Of a DNA stretch of 5,167 nucleotides, positions 1 to 5,030 are shown piece by piece. The stretch is from Prevotellaceae bacterium (GTDB lineage: Bacteria; Bacteroidota; Bacteroidia; Bacteroidales; Paludibacteraceae). Within the stretch, counting starts at the first letter, position 1; the number at the start of each line of letters is the position of its first letter. The stretch is from positions 1-5,167 of the forward strand of contig JAISXQ010000097.1 of NCBI GenBank assembly GCA_031270425.1, in the 5' to 3' direction. Below the pieces are notes generated by a model. That model had not been told where the DNA came from. It did no database searches and was given only the letters and a program-made list of their open reading frames with translations. The position numbers and the translations under genes are program-made.

Positions 1-602
1 GCTTTCTTTGTTTTAAAATAATCTTCTTTAAAATAATCGCCGATTTCGTAAGTTGTCGCAATATTTTTGAAAGGCAGAATTTCGTGTGCCAGTTCTCCCC
101 CTTTCAGGCAGATAAGACCATTCGGAAGGGCGTTGTGTTGTTTTTTATCGATGTTTTTACGCGCCAATCCAAGCAAATCCGGCAAGGGCATAACCGCACG
201 GCTTACAACAAAGTCGAATGTACGTTTTTCTTCCTGTACCCGCACATGTTTTAGTTCTACATTTTTAAGCCCGATTGCAGTTGAAACCTCCGTCCCTACT
301 TTTATTTTCTTGCCGATGGAATCAATCAGAACAAAATCAACTTCGGGAAAAAAAATAGCTAAGGGGATACCCGGAAAACCGCCGCCGGTACCCACATCCA
401 ATATCTTTGTATGCGGCTGAAAACGGATAATTTCCGCAATTGCCAGCGAATGAAGCACGTGGCGTTCGTACAAATTTTCAATATCTTTTCGGGAAATAAC
501 GTTTATTTTGCTGTTCCAGTCGAAATACAAGTCGTAAAGAGCTTCAAATTGAACTTTTTGTGTTTGCGCGAGATGGGGAAAGTAGCGATTTATCAGTTCC
601 AT
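1..602 (-). CDS. rsmG: RsmG (GidB), 16S rRNA (guanine-N7) methyltransferase, 3' end cut by window edge
   Basis: This gene reads from an ATG at 602 leftwards and is still open at base 1, giving 200 complete codons. It lacks only a few C-terminal residues compared with the usual 205-210 aa. RsmG methylates N7 of G527 (E. coli numbering) in 16S rRNA using S-adenosylmethionine, in the cytoplasm. Visible signatures are NVISRKD (34-40), the family motif RHVLHSL (47-53), the SAM-binding glycine loop DVGTGGGFPGIP (69-80), the acidic strand end DSIGKK (94-99), DFVVSRAV (130-137) and LICLKGG (163-169). The His in RHVLHSL, where proteobacterial proteins usually have Asp, is in my recollection normal for Bacteroidota. 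It is transcribed divergently from the cysteine operon and is probably functionally unrelated to it. The start is supported by alignment of the N-terminus with the family and by a -7 element about 24 bp upstream. Confidence 0.95.
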   Translation of the reverse strand, partial: MELINRYFPHLAQTQKVQFEALYDLYFDWNSKINVISRKDIENLYERHVLHSLAIAEIIRFQPHTKILDVGTGGGFPGIPLAIFFPEVDFVLIDSIGKKIKVGTEVSTAIGLKNVELKHVRVQEEKRTFDFVVSRAVMPLPDLLGLARKNIDKKQHNALPNGLICLKGGELAHEILPFKNIATTYEIGDYFKEDYFKTKK

Positions 603-625
603 AACTATATTTTACAAACGAAAGG

Positions 626-633
626 CAAAGGTA
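626..633 (-). promoter_or_regulatory. Bacteroidota-type -7 promoter element for rsmG
   Basis: On the minus strand these bases read TACCTTTG, an exact match to the TAnnTTTG -7 consensus of the primary sigma factor in Bacteroidota. They are followed by GCC. The -33 TTTG partner is weak: only a T-rich stretch lies at the expected distance. Transcription would begin roughly 6-8 bases further on, leaving a leader of about 15-20 bases before the rsmG ATG. Confidence 0.65.
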
Positions 634-704
634 TACATTTTTTCTTGAAAATTTTAAGAAGGACGGTTTGGATATGTATAATATACCATAAACGAGGTAT
701 AAAA

Positions 705-722
705 ATGCCATATTAATGGTAT
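705..722. promoter_or_regulatory. Short inverted repeat upstream of the cysteine operon
   Basis: ATGCCAT (705-711) and ATGGTAT (716-722) flank an ATTA loop. They form seven pairs if one G-T pair is allowed. A third related copy, ATACCAT at 683-689, could pair with the same right arm. The element abuts the best promoter candidate for cysK, so it could be an operator for cysteine or sulfur control. That is inference from position only; no known regulator motif is recognised, and AT-rich DNA yields such repeats by chance. Confidence 0.25.
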
Positions 723-752
723 TTTGAGTTTTATAAATGATGCTGATATTTG
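723..752 (+). promoter_or_regulatory. Candidate promoter of the cysK-cysE operon
   Basis: TTTG at 723-726 is followed 18 bp later by GATATTTG at 745-752. This departs by one base from the Bacteroidota TAnnTTTG -7 element, and the spacing is close to the usual -33/-7 distance. Transcription would start near 758-760, leaving a leader of about 20 bases before the ATG at 779. No better match to the consensus was found on this strand within the gap. Confidence 0.3.
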
Positions 753-778
753 CCCCTGTATTTTATAACAAAAAAGTC

Positions 779-1711
779 ATGGCGAAAATAGCAAAAAAAT
801 TGACCGATTTAATCGGCAACACTCCTTTACTGGAATTGGGCAGAATAGCGAAAAAACATAACGTAAATGCCCGTATTATTTCAAAACTCGAATATTTTAA
901 TCCCGCGCGAAGCGTAAAAGACCGCATCGGATTGGCGTTAATCGAAGACGCCGAGCAAAGAGGAATTATCACCCCGAAAACAGTTATTATCGAACCTACA
1001 AGCGGGAACACCGGTATTGCGCTTGCTTTTGTAGCGGCGTCGAAGGGTTATAAATTAATTCTTACCATGCCCGAAACCATGAGTTTGGAACGGCGCAGCC
1101 TGCTCAAAGCGCTTGGCGCGGAAATCGTGTTGACGCCCGGATTTGAAGGAATGGGCGGAGCCATCCGCAAAGCGGAAGAACTGGCAAAGCGCTATTCGGA
1201 TTCATTTATCCCGCAGCAGTTCCAGAACGAGGCTAATCCTGAAATCCATCGTAAAACAACCGCATTGGAAATATGGAACGATACCGACGGAAAAATTGAT
1301 ATTTTAATTGCAGGAGTTGGTACTGGTGGAACTGTTAGCGGTGTAGGCGAAGTGTTGAAGCAGCGCAAACCGTCCGTCAAAGTTATTGCCGTTGAGCCGG
1401 CGGATTCGCCCGTGCTTTCGGGCGGCAATCCCGGACCGCATAAAATTCAAGGCATCGGAGCGGGTTTTGTTCCGAAAGTATTCAATCCGAAGGTCGTGGA
1501 CGAAATTATCAAGGTAAAAAACGAAGAAGCTTTTGCTTCCGCACGCGAATTGTCGCTTACGGAAGGGTTGCTGACCGGTATTTCTTCGGGCGCTGCTTTG
1601 CACGCAGCCCTGCAAGTTGCCAAGCGTCCCGAAAACGACGGTAAAACAATTGTAGTAGTATTTCCTGATACCGGTGAGCGGTATTTATCCACCGCGTTGT
1701 ACGATTTTTAA
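779..1711 (+). CDS. cysK: Cysteine synthase A (O-acetylserine sulfhydrylase)
   Basis: This is a PLP-dependent enzyme that replaces the acetyl group of O-acetylserine with sulfur to form cysteine; here it may accept a protein thiocarboxylate as well as sulfide. From the ATG at 779 it is 310 aa, normal for the family. The in-frame ATGs at 737 and 740 would add about 14 residues unlike any CysK N-terminus, so they are rejected. Visible landmarks are [10 protein letters not shown] (11-20), the PLP lysine K47 in NPARSVKDR (41-49), the substrate loop PTSGNTG (73-79), the phosphate-binding GTGGT (181-185), [13 protein letters not shown] (218-230), GISSGAA (268-274) and [10 protein letters not shown] (296-305). 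The [13 protein letters not shown] stretch is typical of CysK and argues against the phosphoserine-using CysM type. It is first in the operon, 19 bp before the sulfur carrier gene. Confidence 0.95.
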   Translation: MAKIAKKLTDLIGNTPLLELGRIAKKHNVNARIISKLEYFNPARSVKDRIGLALIEDAEQRGIITPKTVIIEPTSGNTGIALAFVAASKGYKLILTMPETMSLERRSLLKALGAEIVLTPGFEGMGGAIRKAEELAKRYSDSFIPQQFQNEANPEIHRKTTALEIWNDTDGKIDILIAGVGTGGTVSGVGEVLKQRKPSVKVIAVEPADSPVLSGGNPGPHKIQGIGAGFVPKVFNPKVVDEIIKVKNEEAFASARELSLTEGLLTGISSGAALHAALQVAKRPENDGKTIVVVFPDTGERYLSTALYDF

Positions 1712-1714
1712 TAG

Positions 1715-1730
1715 AAGCCCCCTCTAACTT
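1715..1730. repeat. CCCCCT half-element after cysK
   Basis: The 19-bp gap after the cysK stop contains AGCCCCCTCTAACTT, starting four bases past the stop. The same AGCCCCCT core recurs at exactly the same offset after the dsrE2-like gene (3346). From memory, Bacteroidota genomes carry dispersed intergenic palindromes beginning this way and continuing into a C-run/G-run stem. Here only the left half is present, so it looks like a remnant. It also places a C-rich block just upstream of the next ATG. Confidence 0.4.
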
Positions 1731-1946
1731 ATGGCAATAACAGTAAATGGAAAAAGTCAGGATGTGGGTGCGCCCGTTTCTTTGACCGAATTGATAAGAC
1801 AAAACAATGTGGCGCAACCCGATATGGTTTCCGTTCAGTTGAATGGAGAATTTGTGTTGCGCGAAAATTATGATGCAACAACCGTAAACGACGGCGACGA
1901 AGTGGATTTCCTCTATTTTATGGGCGGAGGTTCTGTTAGTTTATAG
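1731..1946 (+). CDS. ThiS/MoaD/CysO-like beta-grasp sulfur carrier protein with C-terminal tail
   Basis: This 71-aa ubiquitin-fold protein would be activated at its C-terminal glycine by the E1 encoded next and would carry sulfur as a thiocarboxylate. ThiS traits are the N-terminal strand MAITVNGKSQDV, a helix with LTELIRQNNV (18-27), VSVQLNGEFVLRENY (33-47), and DGDEVDFLYFMGGG (54-67). The last aligns residue for residue with the end of E. coli ThiS (DGDQILLFQVIAGG). Unlike ThiS, it continues with Ser-Val-Ser-Leu (68-71) before the stop, so the glycines are not terminal. The stop codon lies inside a heptamer repeat array. Removal of the tail would be needed before adenylation, and the operon's JAMM protease is the obvious candidate. 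Neighbours argue for cysteine rather than thiamine or molybdopterin synthesis, because no other thi or moa genes are present. Confidence 0.88.
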   Translation: MAITVNGKSQDVGAPVSLTELIRQNNVAQPDMVSVQLNGEFVLRENYDATTVNDGDEVDFLYFMGGGSVSL

Positions 1947-1966
1947 TTTACAGTTTATAGTTTATA
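1939..1966. repeat. Heptamer tandem array GTTTAYA, four units
   Basis: Four contiguous 7-bp units start at 1939, 1946, 1953 and 1960. Units 1, 3 and 4 are GTTTATA and unit 2 is GTTTACA. The array fills the gap between the sulfur carrier and E1 genes and overlaps the 3' end of the carrier gene, including its TAG stop at 1944-1946. The same heptamer family recurs inverted at 3363-3400. Confidence 0.85.
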
Positions 1967-1970
1967 GAAA

Positions 1971-2774
1971 ATGGACTTCAATGAAGAACAAATTCAACGT
2001 TATAGCCGCCACATACTGTTGCAGGACGTAGGCGTTGAAGGGCAGGAAAAAATATGTAACGCCAGAGTGTTGATTGTCGGCGCAGGCGGATTGGGTGCGC
2101 CCATCGCGTTTTACCTTGCGGCGGCAGGCATAGGAACAATCGGGCTTATCGACGGCGATACGGTGGATTTGAGTAACCTGCAACGGCAAATCATCCACTT
2201 TACCGAAGATGTGAATAAGCCCAAAGTGCTTTCGGCAAAAGAAAAAATAGAGCGTTTGAATCCTGATGTAAAGGTAATTACCTATCATAAACTGTTTACG
2301 TCGGAAAATGCGTTCGATATTATAAAAGACTACGATTTTGTAGTGGACGGGACGGATAATTTCCCTGTGAAATTTTTGATTAACGACGCTTGCGTACTGG
2401 CAGGAAAACCATTTTCGCACGGCGGCATTTTGCGTTTCGACGGACAAACATTGACCTATAAACCCGGAACGGCTTGTTACCGCTGTCTGTTTCACGCGCC
2501 GCCACCGCCCGGAGCTGTACCGACTTGTTCGCAAGCCGGCGTGTTGGGGGCTATTGCGGGCATGTTGGGAACTATTCAGGCAGCCGAAGTCTTGAAGTAT
2601 TTTACCGGAGCGGGCGATTTGTTAACGAACCGTTTGTTGAGTTTTAATGCCAAATCAATGGAATTTAGAACAATAAACGTGCATCCGAACAGTAATTGCC
2701 CTGTTTGCGGCAAGCATCCGACGGTAACGACTTTGATAGATTACGAACAGGCGGTATGTGAAATAAAACGCTAA
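1971..2774 (+). CDS. E1-like sulfur-carrier adenylyltransferase (ThiF/MoeB/HesA family)
   Basis: This enzyme uses ATP to adenylate the C-terminal glycine of the carrier protein encoded just upstream, so that sulfur can be added as a thiocarboxylate. It is 267 aa, slightly longer than ThiF or MoeB (about 250). Visible features are the family N-terminus with QIQRYSRHILL (7-17), the nucleotide loop GAGGLG (37-42), LIDGDTVDLSNLQRQ (59-73) with the ATP-contacting Arg72, DGTDN (126-130) whose Asp129 should position Mg-ATP, zinc ligand pairs CYRC (169-172) and CPVC (243-246), and Cys186 in PTCSQAG at the active-site cysteine position of ThiF and MoeB. No C-terminal rhodanese domain is present, unlike MoeZ, the E1 of the mycobacterial CysO route, so sulfur must come from another protein. 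The gap from the carrier gene is 24 bp. The specific name (thiF, moeB, hesA) cannot be chosen from sequence alone. Confidence 0.92.
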   Translation: MDFNEEQIQRYSRHILLQDVGVEGQEKICNARVLIVGAGGLGAPIAFYLAAAGIGTIGLIDGDTVDLSNLQRQIIHFTEDVNKPKVLSAKEKIERLNPDVKVITYHKLFTSENAFDIIKDYDFVVDGTDNFPVKFLINDACVLAGKPFSHGGILRFDGQTLTYKPGTACYRCLFHAPPPPGAVPTCSQAGVLGAIAGMLGTIQAAEVLKYFTGAGDLLTNRLLSFNAKSMEFRTINVHPNSNCPVCGKHPTVTTLIDYEQAVCEIKR

Positions 2775-2822
2775 CAAAGCAATCAACATAATTAATTTAT
2801 CTACAATTTAAAAAACTATCAC

Positions 2823-3341
2823 ATGGCACAACAAATACCTGATTTAAACGATGTTTTAAATCAAAAACAAACAAAAAAATTGTCTATCATTGCTTTCAGC
2901 GGCGATTTTGACAAATTGACCGCCGTATTTACGCTGGCGACCGGCGCGGCGGCTGTCGGTTACGAGGTAAACCTGTTTTTTACCTTTTGGGGATTGGACG
3001 CCCTGAAAATAAAACAGGGACGCAGTCCGGTAGGAAAAGGCTTTTTGCCGAAAGTGTTCGGCGTGTTTATGGGCGGATTAAAAAGCGCTCCTGTCAGCCG
3101 GTTGAATTTCTTGGGAGCAAGTCCTGAAATTTTCCGTTATATGATGCGAAAAAACAATGTGGCAACGCTTGAAGAATTGCTTGAAGCGGCGAAAGCGCTC
3201 GACATCAATTTTTACGCCTGTGAAATGGCGATGCACATTCTCGGACTTACGAAAGCCGATTTTATTCCCGAAGTGAAAGATGTGTTAGGCGTAGCCACAT
3301 TTTTGGAACTCTCGGAAGGCGGGCAAACGCTGTTTATTTAA
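2823..3341 (+). CDS. DsrE2-like (DsrE/DsrF/DrsH family) sulfurtransferase
   Basis: This 172-aa protein has the DsrE2 signatures: KLSIIAFSGDFDKL (19-32), an alanine-rich helix TGAAAVGYEVNLFFTFWGL (40-58), and ACEMAMHILGL (132-142) with Cys133, the only cysteine and the family's presumed persulfide-carrying residue. Such proteins are sometimes labelled peroxiredoxin-family, but no peroxiredoxin active site is seen. In rhodanese-TusA-DsrE2 clusters of sulfur oxidisers the family passes sulfur to or from TusA, and a tusA-like gene follows here too. The inferred role is to pass sulfane sulfur towards the E1-carrier pair. The hydrophobic 40-58 stretch could allow membrane association, although a soluble form is equally possible. 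The gap from the E1 gene is 48 AT-rich bp with no clear promoter; 64 bp of repeat debris follow. The start is the only ATG giving a family-like N-terminus. Confidence 0.85.
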   Translation: MAQQIPDLNDVLNQKQTKKLSIIAFSGDFDKLTAVFTLATGAAAVGYEVNLFFTFWGLDALKIKQGRSPVGKGFLPKVFGVFMGGLKSAPVSRLNFLGASPEIFRYMMRKNNVATLEELLEAAKALDINFYACEMAMHILGLTKADFIPEVKDVLGVATFLELSEGGQTLFI

Positions 3342-3345
3342 AAAC

Positions 3346-3357
3346 AGCCCCCTAAAT
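3346..3357. repeat. CCCCCT half-element after the dsrE2-like gene
   Basis: AGCCCCCTAAAT begins four bases after the stop codon, the same offset as the related AGCCCCCTCTAA after cysK. It probably derives from the same dispersed intergenic repeat; no G-rich complementary half is nearby, so no strong stem can form. A heptamer array follows at 3363. Confidence 0.4.
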
Positions 3358-3362
3358 GACTG

Positions 3363-3400
3363 TAAACTCTAAACTCTAAACTGTAAACTAAACTATAAAC
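3363..3400. repeat. Heptamer tandem array TAAACTN, inverted copy of the GTTTANA family
   Basis: TAAAC motifs start at 3363, 3370, 3377, 3384, 3389 and 3396. Spacing is 7 bp throughout except one 5-bp step at 3384-3389, which looks like a 2-bp deletion. Read on the opposite strand, the units are GTTTATA, GTTTACA and GTTTAGA, so this is the 1939-1966 family in reverse orientation. It occupies most of the 64-bp gap between the dsrE2-like and tusA-like genes and ends six bases before the next ATG. Confidence 0.8.
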
Positions 3401-3405
3401 TTCTT

Positions 3406-3633
3406 ATGGCAAATTACAATTTAGACATTACGCACGAACATTGCCCGATGACTTTTGTGAAAACAAAAATAGAACTGGCAAAATTGAAAAGCGGAGACAT
3501 TCTTAACGTAAGGCTTACCGAAGGCGAGCCGTTGCAAAATGTTCCCAAAAGCGCTGTTGAACAAGGCTATAATGTTCTTTCGATTGTCGAAACGGAAACG
3601 AAAGGCGTACACATCGTAGTCATTCAAAAATAA
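3406..3633 (+). CDS. TusA-like (SirA family) sulfur carrier protein
   Basis: This 75-aa protein fits the small TusA/SirA two-layer fold that carries persulfide sulfur between enzymes. The sulfur-bearing cysteine is Cys13 in HEHCPMTFVKTKIEL (10-24), followed by the GDILNVRLTEGEPLQNVPKSAVEQGY core (30-55). The classic CPxP motif is here CPMT: the second proline is replaced by Thr16. From memory this CPMTFV form belongs to a TusA subgroup found near sulfur carrier and E1 genes, so the protein is probably functional. The likely partner upstream is the DsrE2-like protein and downstream the E1-carrier pair. It lies five bases before the JAMM gene and is probably co-translated with it. Role in thiocarboxylate synthesis rather than tRNA thiolation is inferred from the operon. 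Confidence 0.88.
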   Translation: MANYNLDITHEHCPMTFVKTKIELAKLKSGDILNVRLTEGEPLQNVPKSAVEQGYNVLSIVETETKGVHIVVIQK

Positions 3634-3638
3634 AAGGC

Positions 3639-4037
3639 ATGATTAAAATCCCAAAAGATGTAATCGCAGCCATTATCAAGCAGGCTTACGACGAAACGCC
3701 GAATGAAACCTGCGGATTGTTGGCAGGGGAAGGGAATAAAGTGGTCAAACGTTACGCCATGACAAATATCGACCACAGTCCGGAACATTTTTCGTTCGAC
3801 CCTGCCGAACAATTCCGGGTTCTTCGGCAAGCCCGCGCCGAAGGGCTGGAAATCGTGGCAAACTACCACAGCCATCCTGAAACGCCGGCGCGTCCTTCGG
3901 ATGAGGATATCCGGCTGGCTTACGACCCGGATATTGTTTACATAATTATTTCGCTTGCTGCGGAAATTCCTGTTGTAAAAGCTTTCAGCATACAACAGGG
4001 GAAAGTGGGCGAGGTAGAAATAAAAACTACAAAATGA
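3639..4037 (+). CDS. JAMM/MPN+ zinc metalloprotease, Mec+-like (sulfur-carrier peptidase)
   Basis: This 132-aa single-domain JAB1/MPN protein is the size of bacterial stand-alone JAMM peptidases such as mycobacterial Mec+, which frees cysteine from the CysO-cysteine adduct, and QbsD/HcyD, which trim carrier tails. All active-site residues are visible: Glu23 in NETCGLLAG (22-30), His77 and His79 in YHSHP (76-80), Ser87 and Asp90 in PSDEDI (86-91), giving the spaced HxHx7SxxD motif. Hydrophobic strands IVANYH and DIVYIIISL frame the site. Expected substrates are the carrier's SVSL tail, the carrier-cysteine adduct, or both. Its stop overlaps the cysE start by four bases (ATGA at 4034-4037), implying translational coupling. 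The ATG at 3639 is preceded by AAAAGG, but too close to act as a normal ribosome site. Confidence 0.92.
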   Translation: MIKIPKDVIAAIIKQAYDETPNETCGLLAGEGNKVVKRYAMTNIDHSPEHFSFDPAEQFRVLRQARAEGLEIVANYHSHPETPARPSDEDIRLAYDPDIVYIIISLAAEIPVVKAFSIQQGKVGEVEIKTTK

Positions 4038-4933
4038 ATGTATTAGACACGGTCAGAAAAAATATTGCGGTATTAACCGAAAACAGCATTTCGGAGTATA
4101 AATATATTCTCCGGCACGAGAAGGCGTTGCCGTCGTTGGTTAAGTTGCAGGAAATCGTAAATCTGCTTCGCGAAATTATTTTTCCGGGCTATTACGGCGA
4201 TACGGTTATCGACTCGAACACGCTGGAATTTTATCTGGGCGTAAAGATGGAACGTTTGTACGGCTTGCTGTCGGAGCAAATAATGAACGGACTCCGCTTC
4301 GACAAAACGGATAAGGCAAGAGCTGCAAAAGAAAATTCTAAACAAATCGCGTTGCAGTTTATGGATAAGATTCCCGAATTGAAACGGCTGATTTCAACCG
4401 ATATAAAGGAAACCTACGACAGCGACCCTGCGGCTAAAAGTTTTGAAGAAGTGATTTTCTGTTATCCGACCATCCGCGCTACTTTTAACCACCGCATAGC
4501 GCACGAATTGTTTAAACTGAACGTGCCGGTTATTCCGCGGGCGATTTCGGAACTGGCTCACTCGGAAACAGGCATCGACATTCATCCGGGGGCGCAGATA
4601 GGCGAATATTTCAGCATCGACCACGGAACAGGCGTTGTAGTGGGCGAAACGACCGTTATTGGAAATCATGTGCGGCTGTATCAGGGCGTTACTTTGGGTG
4701 CAAAACGTTTTGCGATGGATAAGGACGGTAACATTCTCAGTATTCCGCGGCATCCGATATTGGAAGATAATGTGGTGGTATATGCCAATACGAGTATTTT
4801 GGGACGGATTACAATAGGGCGCGATTCGATTGTGGGCGGTAATATCTGGCTGACGAACAGCATTCCGGCAGGTTCGCGCATCTTACAGCAGAAAGCCGTG
4901 ATTATTCCCTTTGAAGACGGAGGAGGGATTTAG
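4034..4933 (+). CDS. cysE: Serine O-acetyltransferase
   Basis: CysE transfers acetyl from acetyl-CoA to serine, giving the O-acetylserine used by CysK. The 299-aa protein has an N-terminal helical domain (about 1-175) and a left-handed beta-helix of hexapeptide repeats from about 176. Catalytic features align with E. coli CysE: Asp182 in GIDIHPGAQIG (180-190) corresponds to Asp143, His197 in SIDHGTGVVVGET (194-206) to His158, and His240 in PRHP (238-241) to His193. Between GVTLGA and PRHP there is a longer loop than in E. coli, as I recall for Bacteroidota enzymes. The C-terminus is FEDGGGI. A terminal isoleucine after an acidic, glycine-rich tail is what E. coli CysE (GDGI) inserts into the CysK active site, so a cysteine synthase complex with the CysK of this operon is likely. 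The start overlaps the JAMM stop, and only repeats follow. Confidence 0.94.
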   Translation: MNVLDTVRKNIAVLTENSISEYKYILRHEKALPSLVKLQEIVNLLREIIFPGYYGDTVIDSNTLEFYLGVKMERLYGLLSEQIMNGLRFDKTDKARAAKENSKQIALQFMDKIPELKRLISTDIKETYDSDPAAKSFEEVIFCYPTIRATFNHRIAHELFKLNVPVIPRAISELAHSETGIDIHPGAQIGEYFSIDHGTGVVVGETTVIGNHVRLYQGVTLGAKRFAMDKDGNILSIPRHPILEDNVVVYANTSILGRITIGRDSIVGGNIWLTNSIPAGSRILQQKAVIIPFEDGGGI

Positions 4934-4936
4934 AGT

Positions 4937-4983
4937 CAAGAACCAAGAGCCAAGAGCCAAGAGCCAAGAACCAAGAACCAAGA
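4937..4983. repeat. Heptamer tandem array CAAGARC, seven units, after cysE
   Basis: CAAGA starts at 4937, 4944, 4951, 4958, 4965, 4972 and 4979, an exact 7-bp period. The variable sixth position is A or G (A, G, G, G, A, A, then a degenerate CAAGACA). The array begins three bases after the cysE stop. An isolated AAGAACCAA at 5012-5020 looks like an outlying copy. No hairpin with a T-run is seen, so this is not an intrinsic terminator. Confidence 0.85.
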
Positions 4984-5030
4984 CATTAGACGAATAGATT
5001 ATAAACGGATTAAGAACCAACAGCGCAGCA

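Larger units (their letters stand above)
603..778. promoter_or_regulatory. Divergent intergenic region between rsmG and cysK
   Basis: This 176-bp AT-rich gap separates the minus-strand rsmG from the plus-strand cysteine operon and must carry both promoters. The rsmG -7 element is at 626-633. A near-palindrome (TTCTTGAAAATTTTAAGAA, one mismatched pair) lies at 642-660. A seven-pair stem-loop, ATGCCAT / ATGGTAT around an ATTA loop, lies at 705-722. The best operon promoter candidate is at 723-752. No credible coding sequence is present: short open frames here are reverse-strand readings of rsmG or low-complexity AT sequence. Confidence 0.7.

Noticed and set aside
677..682. TATAAT as a classic sigma-70 -10 box for cysK
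   Set aside because: There is no TTGACA-like partner at 16-18 bp upstream, and Bacteroidota primary promoters use TAnnTTTG instead; AT-rich sequence yields TATAAT by chance.
67..716. Plus-strand open frames at 67-420 and 411-716
   Set aside because: They lie antisense to rsmG, whose minus-strand frame shows all family motifs; the translated frames resemble no protein family.
737..778. Longer cysK N-terminus from ATG at 737 or 740
   Set aside because: The extra residues ([14 protein letters not shown]) have no counterpart in CysK proteins, and the ATG at 779 gives the standard length and a typical N-terminus.
1962..2534. Minus-strand 190-codon open frame within the E1 gene
   Set aside because: It is wholly antisense to a well-supported E1 gene and its protein has no recognisable motifs.
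1731..2774. Thiamine (thiS-thiF) or molybdopterin (moaD-moeB) pair
   Set aside because: The families match, but no thiG, thiH, thiC, moaE or moaA is nearby; flanking cysK, JAMM and cysE point to cysteine synthesis. A shared role cannot be excluded.
4934..5030. Rho-independent terminator after cysE
   Set aside because: No GC-rich stem followed by a T-run is found; the heptamer array is not self-complementary.
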